The notes beneath the pieces were generated by a model. That model ran no database searches. It was given only the letters and a program-made list of their open reading frames with translations, and was not told where the DNA came from. The translations under genes and the position numbers were made by a program. DNA of 64,000 bases from Naasia sp. SYSU D00948. GTDB lineage: Bacteria > Actinomycetota > Actinomycetes > Actinomycetales > Microbacteriaceae. Positions 47,465-57,700 of the stretch are shown piece by piece (position 1 is the stretch's first letter; each line of letters begins with the position of its first letter). The stretch lies in assembly GCF_017916515.1 (NCBI RefSeq), contig NZ_JAFMTA010000001.1:3027127-3091126 (forward strand), written 5' to 3'.

Positions 47465-48835
47465 TCAGCGGGCGGAGAGCTCCTCGGCCACCAGGAACGA
47501 GAGCTCCAGCGACTGCATGTGGTTCAGGCGCGGGTCGCAGAGGGACTCGTAGCGGGTCGCCAGGGTCGCCTCGTCGATCTGCTCCGAGCCGCCCAGGCAC
47601 TCGGTCACGTCGTCGCCCGTCAGCTCGACGTGGATGCCGCCCGGGTGCGTGCCCGCGGCGCGGTGCGCCTCGAAGAAGCCCTTCACCTCGTCCACCACGT
47701 CGTCGAAGCGCCGCGTCTTGTAACCGGTCGGCGTCGTGATGCCGTTGCCGTGCATCGGATCCGTGACCCACAGCGGGTTCGCGTCGAGGGTCTTCACGTG
47801 CTCGAGCAGCGGCGGCAGCGCGTCGCGGATCTTCCCGGCGCCCATGCGCGTGATGAACGTCAGGCGGCCCGGCTCCCGGTTCGGGTCGAGCTTGTCGATC
47901 AGCGCCTCCATGACCTCCGGGGTCGTGGACGGGCCGAGCTTCACGCCGATGGGGTTCCGGATGCGCGAGAAGTAGTCGACGTGCGCACCGTCGAGGTCGC
48001 GCGTGCGCTCCCCGATCCACAGGAAGTGCGCGCTCGTCGCCACCGGCGTGCCGTTGCGGGAGTCGATGCGCGTCAGCGGCCGCTCGTAGTCCATGAGCAG
48101 GCCCTCGTGGCCCGTGTAGAACTCGACGCGCCGCAGCTCGTCGAAGTCGGCGCCCGCCGCCTCCATGAACCGGATGGCGCGGTCGATCTCCCGGGCGAGG
48201 CCCTCGTAGCGGGCGTTCGCGGGGTTCTGCGCGAACCCGCGGTTCCAGCTGTGGACCTCCTTGAGGCTCGCGAAGCCGCCCTGCGTGAAGGCGCGCACGA
48301 GGTTCAGGGTGGACGCCGCCGTGTGGTAGCCCTGCACCAGCCGGTTGGAGTCCGGCCGGCGGGACTCCGGCGTGAAGTCGTAGCCGTTGACGATGTCGCC
48401 GCGGTAGGCGGGCAATGTGACGTCGCCACGGGTCTCGGTGTCGCTCGAGCGGGGCTTGGCGAACTGGCCCGCCATGCGGCCCATCTTCACGACCGGCATG
48501 GATGCCCCGTAGGTGAGGACGACCGCCATCTGCAGCAGCGTCTTCACCCGCGAGCGGATCTGGTCGGCGGTGGCGCCGGAGAACGTCTCGGCGCAGTCGC
48601 CGCCCTGGAGGACGAACGCCTCGCCCCGGGCCGCCTTCGCCAGCCGGTCGCGCAGCTGGTCGATCTCGCCCGCGAACACGAGCGGCGGGAGGGTGGCGAG
48701 CTGCGCGGACGCCGCCTCCACGGCAGTGGGGTCCGGCCAGTCGGGCTGCTGCTTGATGTCCAGCATCCGCCAGTGGTCGAGCCCCGCCACCACGTCGGGG
48801 CTGGCGGCGATGACGGGCTCGTTGAGATCGACCAC
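47465..48835 (-). CDS. aroG: 3-deoxy-7-phosphoheptulonate synthase, class II
   Basis: First step of the shikimate pathway: condenses phosphoenolpyruvate and erythrose 4-phosphate to DAHP. The 456-residue protein has the class II plant-like motifs LPPLVFAGEIDQLRDRL, FVLQGGDCAE with the metal-binding Cys, KMGRMAGQFAKPRS, FYTGHEGLLMDYE, SAHFLWIGERTR, LGPSTTP and WVTDPMHGN. All are canonical for actinobacterial AroG. It follows the acyltransferase gene after 34 bases on the minus strand. Confidence 0.96.
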   Translation of the reverse strand: MVDLNEPVIAASPDVVAGLDHWRMLDIKQQPDWPDPTAVEAASAQLATLPPLVFAGEIDQLRDRLAKAARGEAFVLQGGDCAETFSGATADQIRSRVKTLLQMAVVLTYGASMPVVKMGRMAGQFAKPRSSDTETRGDVTLPAYRGDIVNGYDFTPESRRPDSNRLVQGYHTAASTLNLVRAFTQGGFASLKEVHSWNRGFAQNPANARYEGLAREIDRAIRFMEAAGADFDELRRVEFYTGHEGLLMDYERPLTRIDSRNGTPVATSAHFLWIGERTRDLDGAHVDYFSRIRNPIGVKLGPSTTPEVMEALIDKLDPNREPGRLTFITRMGAGKIRDALPPLLEHVKTLDANPLWVTDPMHGNGITTPTGYKTRRFDDVVDEVKGFFEAHRAAGTHPGGIHVELTGDDVTECLGGSEQIDEATLATRYESLCDPRLNHMQSLELSFLVAEELSAR

Positions 48836-48869
48836 GGGGAATCCTCGGGGGTTGCGGAACGGTGCAGGG

Positions 48870-49568
48870 TCAGCGGACGGCTCGAGCGGCCGCCCCCTTC
48901 ACCGAAGACGCGTAGACATCCACGTATTCCTGGCCGCTCAGTTTCGCGAGCTCGTACATGATCTCGTCGGTGATCGAGCGGAGGATGAAGCGGTCGCCTT
49001 CCAGACCGGCGAACCGTGAGAAATCTAACGGCTTGCCGATGACGATGCCAATCCGCCGGATCTTGGGCATCCGGCTGCCGATCGGCATCGCCTTCTCGGT
49101 GTCGATCATGGCGACGGGGATCACGGGCACGTGCCCCTCGAGGACCATGCGCGCGATGCCCGTCCTGCCCCGGTACAGGCGGCCGTCGGAGCTGCGGGTG
49201 CCCTCCGGGTAGATCCCGAGCAGCTCGCCCCGCCGCAGGACGGCGAGGCCCGTGTTGAGGGCCGCCTCCGACGCCTTGCCGCCGGAGCGGTCGATCGGCA
49301 GCTGACCGGTCGCGAGCATGAAGGTGCGGACGGCCCAGCCCTTGAGTCCCTTGCCGGTGAAGTACTCCGCCTTCGCGAGGAAGGACACCCTCCGGTCGAG
49401 CTCGACCGGAAGGATCACCGAGTCGATGAAGGACAGGTGGTTGCTCGCGAGGATCGCGGCGCCCTTCTTCGGCACGTTCTCCTTGCCGGTCACCCACGGG
49501 CGGAAGACGCGGTGGAGGAACGGCCCGACGAAGAGGTGCTTGAGGACCCAGTAGATGACGACGTGCAC
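48870..49568 (-). CDS. 1-acyl-sn-glycerol-3-phosphate acyltransferase family protein
   Basis: Membrane-associated acyltransferase (PlsC family) of 232 residues, predicted to acylate lysophosphatidic acid. The catalytic NHLSFID (His-x4-Asp) and the second motif YPEGTRSSDG (acceptor phosphate site) are intact, with GIARMVLEGHVPVIPVA as the third. GTG 49568 with GAGG lies 12 bases after the glucokinase stop, so the two are cotranscribed. The substrate range is inferred from family only. Confidence 0.93.
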   Translation of the reverse strand: MHVVIYWVLKHLFVGPFLHRVFRPWVTGKENVPKKGAAILASNHLSFIDSVILPVELDRRVSFLAKAEYFTGKGLKGWAVRTFMLATGQLPIDRSGGKASEAALNTGLAVLRRGELLGIYPEGTRSSDGRLYRGRTGIARMVLEGHVPVIPVAMIDTEKAMPIGSRMPKIRRIGIVIGKPLDFSRFAGLEGDRFILRSITDEIMYELAKLSGQEYVDVYASSVKGAAARAVR

Positions 49569-49580
49569 GAGGACCTCGAC

Positions 49581-50573
49581 CTAGCTCCGGGGACGTTCGG
49601 CGGACGCCAGGTAGCTGTCCGGGTCGCCGGCCGAACGGAAGTGGATGCGGGCGAGGTCGGCTGCGCCGACGACGCCGGCGTCGCCCGCGAACTCCGCGAC
49701 CCGGAACTCGGGCTCCGGGTGGTAGCCGCGGGCGGGCAGGGCGTCGAGGAAGGCGGTTCGGATGGGCTCGAGCAGCACGTCACCGGCGCTGGAGACGCCG
49801 CCGCCGAACACGAACAGCTGCGGGTCGAGGACGGCGGCGAGGCTCGCGCACGCCTCCCCGAGGTGGTGGCCGAGCTCGCGCAGGGCGGAGAGCGCGCCCG
49901 GGTCGCCCTCCCCGATGAGCGCACCGACGTGCGCGCCGGTGAGCCCGCCGTCCCTCTCGCGGGCCTCGGCGAGGGCGTTGCCGATGCCGCCCGCGTCCGC
50001 GATCTCGTTGGCCATGCGCAGCAGGGCCCGCCCGGAGCCGTACTGCTCGATGCAGCCGCGGGCACCGCATCCGCAGGGCAGTCCGCCGGGGACCACGCGC
50101 AGGTGTCCGAGCTCGGCGCCGGCGCCGAAGCCGCCGCGGAACAGCGTGTCGTTGTGCACGATGGCGCCGCCGACCCCGGTGCCGATCGTGATCATCACCA
50201 TGTCGCTGAACAGACGGCCGGTGCCGAAGCGGAACTCGGCCCAGCCGGCCGCGTTCGCGTCGTTCTCGATGAGGATGGGCAGCCCGAGGCGGTCCTCGAG
50301 CTCCTCGCGCAGCGGCTCGTTCCGCCAGGCGACGTTCGGCGTGTAGTACACGACGGACTGCGCCGCGTCGATGAAGCCGGGGGCGGCGACGCCGACCGCC
50401 GCGATCTCCTCGCCGTCCGCGAGCTGCTGGACCATCTCGACGACCGCCGCCTTCAGCTGGTCGCTGTCCCCGGCGGGGGTGGGGCGACGGGCCTCCCTGG
50501 TGATGGCGCCGAGATCGTCGACGAGCCCGCCCGCGATCTTCGTGCCGCCGATGTCGATCCCGATCGCGTGCAC
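49581..50573 (-). CDS. glk: ROK family glucokinase
   Basis: Phosphorylates glucose to glucose 6-phosphate, using ATP or polyphosphate. The 330 residues have the ATP loop GIDIGGTKIAGGL, IENDANAAGWAEF with the catalytic Asp, GTGVGGAIVHND, GAELGHLRVVPGGLPCGCGARGCIEQYGSG with the ROK zinc motif, and FVFGGGVSSAGD. The His and three Cys zinc ligands are present. It is the first gene of glk-acyltransferase-aroG and is divergent from fadD. Confidence 0.94.
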   Translation of the reverse strand: MHAIGIDIGGTKIAGGLVDDLGAITREARRPTPAGDSDQLKAAVVEMVQQLADGEEIAAVGVAAPGFIDAAQSVVYYTPNVAWRNEPLREELEDRLGLPILIENDANAAGWAEFRFGTGRLFSDMVMITIGTGVGGAIVHNDTLFRGGFGAGAELGHLRVVPGGLPCGCGARGCIEQYGSGRALLRMANEIADAGGIGNALAEARERDGGLTGAHVGALIGEGDPGALSALRELGHHLGEACASLAAVLDPQLFVFGGGVSSAGDVLLEPIRTAFLDALPARGYHPEPEFRVAEFAGDAGVVGAADLARIHFRSAGDPDSYLASAERPRS

Positions 50574-50579
50574 GGGTCG

Positions 50580-50585
50580 ACTCTA
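50580..50585 (-). promoter_or_regulatory. -10 box of the glucokinase operon (leaderless)
   Basis: TAGAGT on the minus strand with six bases (CGACCC) before GTG 50573. Confidence 0.55.
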
Positions 50586-50652
50586 GTGCGCGGGGGCGTC
50601 CGGCCGAGGCCCGTCCCCCGAGCAGGGCGGGGAAACGGGGGCGCGAGCCCCG

Positions 50653-50658
50653 TAGACT
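50653..50658 (+). promoter_or_regulatory. -10 box of the acyl-CoA synthetase gene
   Basis: TAGACT, 34 bases before GTG 50693, which has the ribosome site GAAGGAG at 50681-50687; a normal leader, unlike the divergent glucokinase gene. Confidence 0.5.
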
Positions 50659-50692
50659 GGAGGCCACCGCACCCGGTACCGAAGGAGTTGCC

Positions 50693-52519
50693 GTGCACCA
50701 GATCGACGCGCCCGTTGTGGTCGAACCGACCCCGGACGCCAACGCCACCGACCTCCTGCTGGAGCGCGTGGCGATCACCCCCGACGCGCCCCTCTTCGGG
50801 CGTCAGGTCGGCGAGCAGTGGATCGAGATCACCGCGCGGGACTACCTGGAGCAGGTGCGAGCGCTCGCCAAGGGGTTCATCGCCTCGGGCATCCAGCCCG
50901 GCGAGAAGATCGGCCTGATGGCGAAGACCCGCTACGAGTGGACGCTCATCGACTTCGCCGCTTGGTTCGCCGGCGCCATCCTCGTGCCCATCTACGAGAC
51001 GTCGGCGCCCAGCCAGGTGCAGTGGATCCTGGCCGACTCCGGCGCTCACGCCATGATCGCCGAGGGGCCGGACCAGTTCGCCAAGTTCGACGAGGTCCAC
51101 CCCGACCTCCCCGACGTCCGGCTCGTCTGGCAGATCGAGCGCGGCGACCTCGGGAAGCTCGTCGCCGCGGGCGCGAGCGTCACCGACGAGGAGCTCGAGC
51201 GCCGGCGCACCCTCGCGAACGAGGAGGACGTGGCGACGATCATCTACACGTCCGGGACGACGGGCAGGCCGAAGGGCTGCGTCCTGACCCACAGGAACTT
51301 CGTGGAGCTCTGCCGCAACACCGCCGCGGCGATCCCCGAGGTGATCCACCCCGGCATGTCGACGCTGCTGTTCATCCCGACCGCGCACATCTTCGCGCGC
51401 TTCATCGCCGTCCTCTGCGTGTACGGGGGCGTGAAGATCGGCCACCAGCCGGACACGACGAAGCTGCTGCCCTCGCTCGCCTCGTTCCGGCCGACCTTCC
51501 TGCTGGCCGTGCCGCGCGTGTTCGAGAAGGTCTACAACTCGAGCGAGCAGAAGGCCGAGGCGGCCGGCAAGGGCAAGATCTTCCGCAAGGCCGCGGAGGT
51601 CGCCGTCGAGCACTCGAAGGCGATCGACGCCGGGCGCATCCCGCTCGGGCTCAAGCTCCAGTTCGCCGTGTTCGACAAGCTCGTGTACGGCAAGCTGCGG
51701 CACGCCCTCGGCGGCCGGGTCAAGTACGCGGTCTCGGGCTCCGCCCCGCTCGGGGAGCGCCTCGGCCACTTCTACCGCAGCCTCGGCATCGCGATCCTCG
51801 AGGGCTACGGCCTCACCGAGACGACCGCGCCGATGACGGTGACGCGTCCCAGCTCGTTCAAGATCGGCACCGTCGGTCCCGCGCTCCCCGGGGTGTCGAT
51901 CCGCATCGCCGAGGACGGCGAGATCGAGACCAAGGGCATCAACCTCTTCCGCGAGTACTGGAAGAACCCGGAGGCGACCGCGGCGTCCTTCCACGGCGAC
52001 TGGTTCCGCACCGGCGACATCGGCGAGTTCGACGAGGACGGGTTCCTGCGGATCACCGGCCGCAAGAAGGAGCTCATCGTGACCGCGGGCGGTAAGAACG
52101 TCTCGCCGGCCGCGCTCGAGGACCCCATCCGGGCGAACCCCATCGTCGGCCAGGTGGTCGTCGTCGGCGACAAGAAGCCGTTCATCGCCGCCCTGGTCAC
52201 CCTCGACACCGAGATGCTCCCGGTCTGGCTCAAGAACAACGACCAGGACCCGGACATCACCCTCGAGCAGGCCGCGACCCACCCGGTCGTGGTCGCGGAG
52301 GTGCAGCGCGCGGTCGACGCGGCCAACGCCCTGGTGTCCCGGGCCGAGTCCATCCGCAAGTTCGTGATCCTCCCGACGGAGTTCACCGAGGCGAGCGGTC
52401 ACCTCACGCCCAAGCTGAGCATCAAGCGCCACGTGATCCTGCAGGACTTCGCGGAGGAGATCGAGCGGCTCTACTCCGGCACGCCAGCCGAGCGACCCGA
52501 CGCGGTCGCCGCCGGCTGA
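50693..52519 (+). CDS. fadD15: long-chain fatty acid--CoA ligase, FadD15 type
   Basis: Activates fatty acids to acyl-CoA through an acyl-adenylate. The 608-residue protein has the AMP-binding P-loop IIYTSGTTGRPKGCVLTH, the GYGLTETTAP motif, TGDIGEFDEDGFLRITGRKKELIVTAGGKN and a C-terminal LTPKLSIKR, in the arrangement of the FadD15/AMP-dependent synthetase branch of actinobacteria. GTG 50693. It is convergent with def across repeat copy E. Confidence 0.93.
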   Translation: MHQIDAPVVVEPTPDANATDLLLERVAITPDAPLFGRQVGEQWIEITARDYLEQVRALAKGFIASGIQPGEKIGLMAKTRYEWTLIDFAAWFAGAILVPIYETSAPSQVQWILADSGAHAMIAEGPDQFAKFDEVHPDLPDVRLVWQIERGDLGKLVAAGASVTDEELERRRTLANEEDVATIIYTSGTTGRPKGCVLTHRNFVELCRNTAAAIPEVIHPGMSTLLFIPTAHIFARFIAVLCVYGGVKIGHQPDTTKLLPSLASFRPTFLLAVPRVFEKVYNSSEQKAEAAGKGKIFRKAAEVAVEHSKAIDAGRIPLGLKLQFAVFDKLVYGKLRHALGGRVKYAVSGSAPLGERLGHFYRSLGIAILEGYGLTETTAPMTVTRPSSFKIGTVGPALPGVSIRIAEDGEIETKGINLFREYWKNPEATAASFHGDWFRTGDIGEFDEDGFLRITGRKKELIVTAGGKNVSPAALEDPIRANPIVGQVVVVGDKKPFIAALVTLDTEMLPVWLKNNDQDPDITLEQAATHPVVVAEVQRAVDAANALVSRAESIRKFVILPTEFTEASGHLTPKLSIKRHVILQDFAEEIERLYSGTPAERPDAVAAG

Positions 52520-52533
52520 GCCCCGTCACTCCC

Positions 52534-52572
52534 GCTGAGCAGCAACCCCGGTCCTCCTGCTGAGCGAGAGGG
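52534..52572. repeat. partial copy of the intergenic palindrome (copy E)
   Basis: Bases 52547-52572 are identical over 26 positions to 1546-1571, the right arm and flank of copy A, including CCTGCTGAGCGAGAGGG. The left side (GCTGAGCAGCA) is only a degenerate partner, so the outer stem is broken. It lies between the convergent fadD15 and def genes. Confidence 0.7.
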
Positions 52573-52582
52573 AGGCGGCGGG

Positions 52583-53074
52583 CTAGAACCAGCGGGACTC
52601 GCGGATGCGGCGCATCGCCTCGCGGCGCTGGTCCTTCTCGAGGCGGTCCAGGTACAGGAGGCCGTCGAGGTGGTCGACCTCGTGCTGGAGCGCCTGCGCC
52701 AGCACTCCCGTGCCCTCGACCACGACGGTCCGGCCGTCCAGATCCATGCCCTCGGCGCGCGCGTACGGCGCCCGCTTCACCGGGTACCAGAGCTCGGGCA
52801 CCGACAGGCAGCCCTCGTCCACGGGGACCGGCTCGCCGCGCAGCTCGACGATGCGCGGATTGAGGAGGTAGCCCACCTGGCCGTCCACGTTGTAGCTGAA
52901 CGCGCGCAGGTTCACCCCGATCTGCGACGCGGCGACGCCGGCGCGGCCGGGGACGGCGACCGAGTCCAGCAGGTCCGCGACGAGCCCGCGCACGCGCTCG
53001 TCGACCTCCTCGATCGGCGCGGACGGCGTCTTGAGGACCGGATCGCCGAACAGCCGGATCTGACGCTCAGGCAC
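52583..53074 (-). CDS. def: peptide deformylase
   Basis: Removes the formyl group from nascent proteins. The 163 residues have the three motifs: motif 1 [11 protein letters not shown], motif 2 EGCLSVP with metal-binding Cys89, and motif 3 QHEVDHLDG with His131, Glu132 and His135. In motif 1 the usual second glycine-alanine pair reads GVAAS, a common variant. GTG 53074 overlaps the stop of the upstream ATPase gene by eight bases (GTGCCTGA), so the two are coupled. Confidence 0.96.
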   Translation of the reverse strand: MPERQIRLFGDPVLKTPSAPIEEVDERVRGLVADLLDSVAVPGRAGVAASQIGVNLRAFSYNVDGQVGYLLNPRIVELRGEPVPVDEGCLSVPELWYPVKRAPYARAEGMDLDGRTVVVEGTGVLAQALQHEVDHLDGLLYLDRLEKDQRREAMRRIRESRWF

Positions 53075-54665
53075 CGCGGCGCACGGGGAGGCCGTCGACC
53101 ACGAGGGCTGCGAGCCGCCGGGCCGCGTCCTTCGTGACCTGCCTCAGGTCCTTGTAGCTGACGACGCTGCCGGCCGCCAGCACCGGGTCGTAGGGGATGC
53201 GCACGGTGTCCCGGACGCGGGACTTGAAGTGCGCCTCGATCTCGTCGAGCTTCACCAGGTTCGTGCCCTGCGTGGCGGTGTTGAGTGCGACGATCGCGTT
53301 GCGGACGAGGTCCACGTAGCCGTTGGCCTCGAGCCAGGTCAGGGTCTCGGAGGCGAGACGGGCCTCGTCGACGCTGCCGCCCGAGACGATGACGACGGAG
53401 TCCGCGCGGTTCAGGGTCGCGCGCATCACGGAGTGCACGATGCCCGTGCCGCAGTCCGTGAGGACGATCGAGTAGAAGCGCGCGGTGAGGTCGGCGACGA
53501 CGTTGTAGTCGTTCTCGTCGAACGCCTCGGACAGCAGCGGATCGGTGTCGGACGCGAGGATGTCCAGCCGCGTCTCGTCCCGTGACACGAGCTGCGAGAA
53601 GTCGGTGAAGCCCGTGATCGTCGGCGCCTTGTGCACGACGTCCCGCACCGTCGCCCGGGTCTGCTTCGCCACGCGCTCGGACAGCGTGCCGCGGTCCGGG
53701 TTGGCGTCGATCGCGATGATCCGGTCCTCGCGGGTCGTCGCGAGGGCCATGCCGAGGAGGGTCGTCACGGTCGTCTTGCCGACGCCGCCCTTGCGGGTCA
53801 GGATCGGCACGAAGCGGGTGCCGCCCTCGAACTGCTTGTCGATGCGCGCGTCGAGCTCCTTGCGCGCGCGCTCCGCCGGGGAGTCGCCGAGGTTCAGCCG
53901 GCGGAAGGTCGCGGCGTACACGAACCGGTTCCAGCCGCCGGTGGGCGGCGTGCGGTTCCGGTGCCCCTCGATGAGCCGGTCGGCGGTGAGCATCGCGGAG
54001 GTCTCGGGCACCTCGCTGCGCTGCCCGTCGAGCCGCTGGCGGCGCGTGAGGCTGGTGCCGCCCGGCGGCGTGACGGGCTCCACTCGCGGCGCCTCGCCCG
54101 TCAGTCGCGGCACCTCGCCGGTGTAGCGGGGCGCCTCCCCAGTGTACCGGGGCACCTCGCCCGTGTAGCGCGGCACCTCCCCCGTCAGCCGCGGCGCCTC
54201 GCCGGTCACTCGGGGGAGCTCTCCGGTGGAGTAGCGCGGGAGCCCGCCCGTCGGGATCGACGAGAGGCTGCGGCTGCCGAGCAGCGCGTCGTACGCGCTG
54301 CCGGTGCGGCGGTACGGGGTGCGCGGCGCCGGCTCCTCCGCCTGCGGACGGATCTCGCCGAGCGAGATCTCGCCGGTGCGGGATCCCGGCACGGCGGTGG
54401 CGGGAACGGCGATGTCGTCGATGCGGACAGCCGCCTCGTCCTCCGGGAGGCCGGGAGCGGGCGCCGGCGGGAGGTCGATCGCGATCGTCAGGCTCTCGGG
54501 GAGGCTGCTCGCGAGCTTCTCCCCCGGCTCCTCGACCAGCTCGCCGTTGTACTCCTCGATCTCCTCGTGGTCCGCCTCGACGGCACGCTCGATCACCTGC
54601 GCGGGCGACTTCTTGCGCTTGTTCGGCACAGGCTCGGTCTTCCGTCCCGTTCTCGGCACACTCAT
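53067..54665 (-). CDS. MinD/ParA-type ATPase with heptapeptide repeats (EspI-like)
   Basis: A 532-residue protein. The C-terminal half (about 285-530) is a P-loop ATPase of the MinD/ParA/EspI type: KGGVGKTT near 292-299, [28 protein letters not shown], a catalytic-region TDCGTG and [24 protein letters not shown]. These segments recall EspI (Rv3876) and related actinobacterial proteins of type VII secretion loci, but no esx, ecc or WXG100 gene is present here. The N-terminal half (1-240) is acidic then basic and disordered, with seven tandem heptapeptides at 147-195. [18 protein letters not shown] at 243-260 links the halves. Role unknown. Confidence 0.82.
   Translation of the reverse strand: MSVPRTGRKTEPVPNKRKKSPAQVIERAVEADHEEIEEYNGELVEEPGEKLASSLPESLTIAIDLPPAPAPGLPEDEAAVRIDDIAVPATAVPGSRTGEISLGEIRPQAEEPAPRTPYRRTGSAYDALLGSRSLSSIPTGGLPRYSTGELPRVTGEAPRLTGEVPRYTGEVPRYTGEAPRYTGEVPRLTGEAPRVEPVTPPGGTSLTRRQRLDGQRSEVPETSAMLTADRLIEGHRNRTPPTGGWNRFVYAATFRRLNLGDSPAERARKELDARIDKQFEGGTRFVPILTRKGGVGKTTVTTLLGMALATTREDRIIAIDANPDRGTLSERVAKQTRATVRDVVHKAPTITGFTDFSQLVSRDETRLDILASDTDPLLSEAFDENDYNVVADLTARFYSIVLTDCGTGIVHSVMRATLNRADSVVIVSGGSVDEARLASETLTWLEANGYVDLVRNAIVALNTATQGTNLVKLDEIEAHFKSRVRDTVRIPYDPVLAAGSVVSYKDLRQVTKDAARRLAALVVDGLPVRRGA
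54081..54227 (-). repeat. seven tandem 21-bp repeats within the MinD/EspI-like gene
   Basis: Exactly seven copies of the codon unit for T-G-E-x-P-R-y, where x is L, A or V and y is V, L or Y, at residues 147-195. Each unit is 21 bases, total 147. A degenerate unit (TGGLPRY) precedes it at residues 139-145, one residue out of register. Confidence 0.9.
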
Positions 54666-54723
54666 GGCAGGGGAAGCCTATGCAGGCGGACGCCCTCGCC
54701 GGGGTTGCCGCGCGGGCGACCGG

Positions 54724-57700
54724 TCAGACCGGTTCCACCTCCACGAGGAGGTCGCCCGCCTCGACCTGCTGCGTCGCCGCCGTCGCCAGCCGCTTCACCG
54801 TTCCGGACACCGGCGTCGTGATCGCGGCCTCCATCTTCATCGCCTCGATGGATGCGATCGCCTGGCCGGCCTCGACCCGGTCGCCCGCCTCGACCTTCAC
54901 GGTCACGACGCCCGAGAACGGCGCCGGCACGTGGCCAGGCTTGCCCGGGTCGGCCTTCTCCGCGGACTTCACCTCGACGGCGATGCTGCGATCCCGCACC
55001 GGGATCGGGCGCATCTGGCCGTTGAGCGTGGTCATGACGTTGCGCATGCCCTTCTCGTCGGCCTCGCCAATGGCCTCGAGGCCCACGTAGAGCTGCACGC
55101 CGCGGCCGATGCGCACCGTGTGCTCCGTGCCCGGCTGGAGACCGTAGAGGTAGTCCGCGGTGTCCACCACGGACAGGTCGCCGTACAGGTCCCGCACCTG
55201 CTCGAACGACCGGGTCGGTCCCGGGAAGAGCAGGCGGTTGAGCGTCGACCGCCGCGTGGCGCTGTCGCCGTCGAGCGCGTCGCTGTCCGCGGGCGCGAGG
55301 TCCTGCACCGACACGTCGACGGTCCGCCCCTCGAGCACCTTCGAGCGGAACGGCTCGGGCCAGCCGCCGGGCAGATCGCCCAGCTCACCCGCCATGAACG
55401 CGATCACGGAGTCGGGGATGTCGTACTTCTGCGGGTTCGCCTCGAACTCGGCGGGGTCGGCGCCGACGGCCGCGAGGTGCAGAGCGAGGTCGCCCACCAC
55501 CTTCGACGACGGCGTGACCTTGGGGATGCGGCCGAGGATGCGGTTGGCCGCGGCGTAGAGGTCCTCGATGAGCTCGAAGCGGTCGGCGAGTCCGAGCGCG
55601 ATCGCCTGCTGGCGCAGGTTCGAGAGCTGGCCGCCCGGGATCTCGTGGTGGTACACCCGACCGGTCGGGCCGGGCAGGCCGGACTCGAACGGGCGGTAGA
55701 GGGCGCGGACCGCCTCCCAGTAGGGCTCGAAGTCGGCCACCGCCTGCAGCGACAGGCCCGTGTCCCGGTCGGTGTCGGCGAGGGCCGCGACCAGCGCGGA
55801 GGCCGACACCTGGCTCGTGGTGCCCGCCATCGCGGCGCTGGCGACGTCCACCGCGTCGACGCCCGCCTCGCTCGCGGCGAGGAGCGTGGCCAGCTGCCCG
55901 CCCGCGGTGTCGTGGGTGTGCAGGTGCACGGGCAGGTCGAACCGCTCGCGCAGGGCCGAGACGAGCTTCGCCGCCGCGTAGGGACGCAGCAGCCCGGCCA
56001 TGTCCTTGATGGCGAGGATGTGCGCGCCGGCGTCGACGATCCGCTCAGCGAGCCGGAGGTAGTAGTCGAGGGTGTAGAGGTCCTCGGCCGGGTCGAGCAG
56101 GTTGCCGGTGTAGCAGACCGCGACCTCGGCGACGGTGCTGCCCGTCGCGCGGACAGCGTCGATGGCGGGACGCATCTGGTCGACGTCGTTCAGGGCGTCG
56201 AAGATGCGGAAGATGTCGACGCCCGTGTCGGCGGCCTCGCGGACGAACGCGTCCGTCACCTTCGTCGGGTAGGGCGTGTAGCCGACCGTGTTGCGGCCCC
56301 GCAGGAGCATCTGGATCGCGATGTTCGGCATCGCCTCCCGGAGGACGGCGAGGCGCTCCCACGGGTCCTCGCCGAGGAAGCGGAGGGCCACGTCGTAGGT
56401 CGCGCCGCCCCAGGCCTCGACGGACAGGAGTCCGGGGATGGACCGGGCGTAGTGGGGGCCGACCGCCGCGAGGTCGCGCGTGCGGACCCGGGTCGCGAGC
56501 AGCGACTGGTGGGCGTCGCGGAAGGTCGTGTCGGTGACCGCGAGGGCGGTCTGGGCGCGCAGCGCGGACGCGAACCCCTCGGGCCCGAGCTCGAGGAGCC
56601 GCTGCCGCGATCCCTCGGGCGCGGGCGCCAGCAGGTCGAGCGCGGGCAGCTTCGCCGCGGGGTGGGCGCCGCGCGGGCGGGGGCCCCACGGCTGGTTGAC
56701 CGTGACCTCGGCGAGCCAGGTCATGATCTTGGTGCCGCGGTCCTTCGAGGGGTTCGGCTGGATCAGGTGCGGCCGCTCGTCGATGAAGGACGTGGCGAGG
56801 TCGCCCGCCACGAACGAGGGGTCCTCGAGCACCGCCTGCAGGAACGGGATGTTCGTCGACACGCCCCGGATGCGGAACTCGGCGAGGGCGCGCTTGGCGC
56901 GGGCCACCGCAGACGGGAAGTCGCGGGCCCGGCACGTGAGCTTCGCGAGCATCGAGTCGAAGTGCGGGCTGATCTGCGCGCCCTGCGCGACCGTTCCGCC
57001 GTCCAGACGGATGCCGGCGCCGCCCGGCGACCGGTACGTCGTGATCTTGCCGGTGTCCGGGCGGAAGCCCTGCGACGGGTCCTCCGTGGTGATGCGGCAC
57101 TGGAGGGCGGCGCCGCGCAGCTGCAGCCGGTCCTGTGTGAGGCCGAGGTCCTGGAGCGTCTCCCCCGCTGCGATCCGCATCTGGCTCTGCACGAGGTCGA
57201 CGTCCGTGACCTCCTCGGTGACGGTGTGCTCGACCTGGATGCGCGGGTTCATCTCGATGAACACGTGCTGGCCGGCCCGCTCCCCCACGGTGTCGAGGAG
57301 GAACTCGACGGTCCCGGCGTTGGCGTAGCCGATCGACTCCGCGAAGGCGACGGCGTCCCGGTAGAGCGCCTCGCGGACCGACTGGTCCAGGTTGGGCGCC
57401 GGGGCGATCTCGATCACCTTCTGGTGGCGCCGCTGCACCGAGCAGTCGCGCTCGAAGAGGTGCACCGTGGTCCCCTGCTCGTCGGCGAGGATCTGCACCT
57501 CGATGTGCCGGGGTCGCAGCACCGCCTGCTCGAGGAACATCGTGGGATCGCCGAACGCGCTGTCGGCCTCGCGCATGGCGGCCGTGAGGGCGTCCCGCAG
57601 CTCGGCCTTGGAGTTGACGCGGCGCATCCCGCGTCCGCCGCCGCCGGCGACCGCCTTCGCGAAGACGGGGAAGCCGATCTCGTCTGCGGCGGCCATGAGC

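Noticed and set aside
53067-54665. Type VII secretion locus
   Set aside because: Only an EspI-like ATPase domain is present; no WXG100, eccB, C, D, E or mycosin gene is seen within the window.
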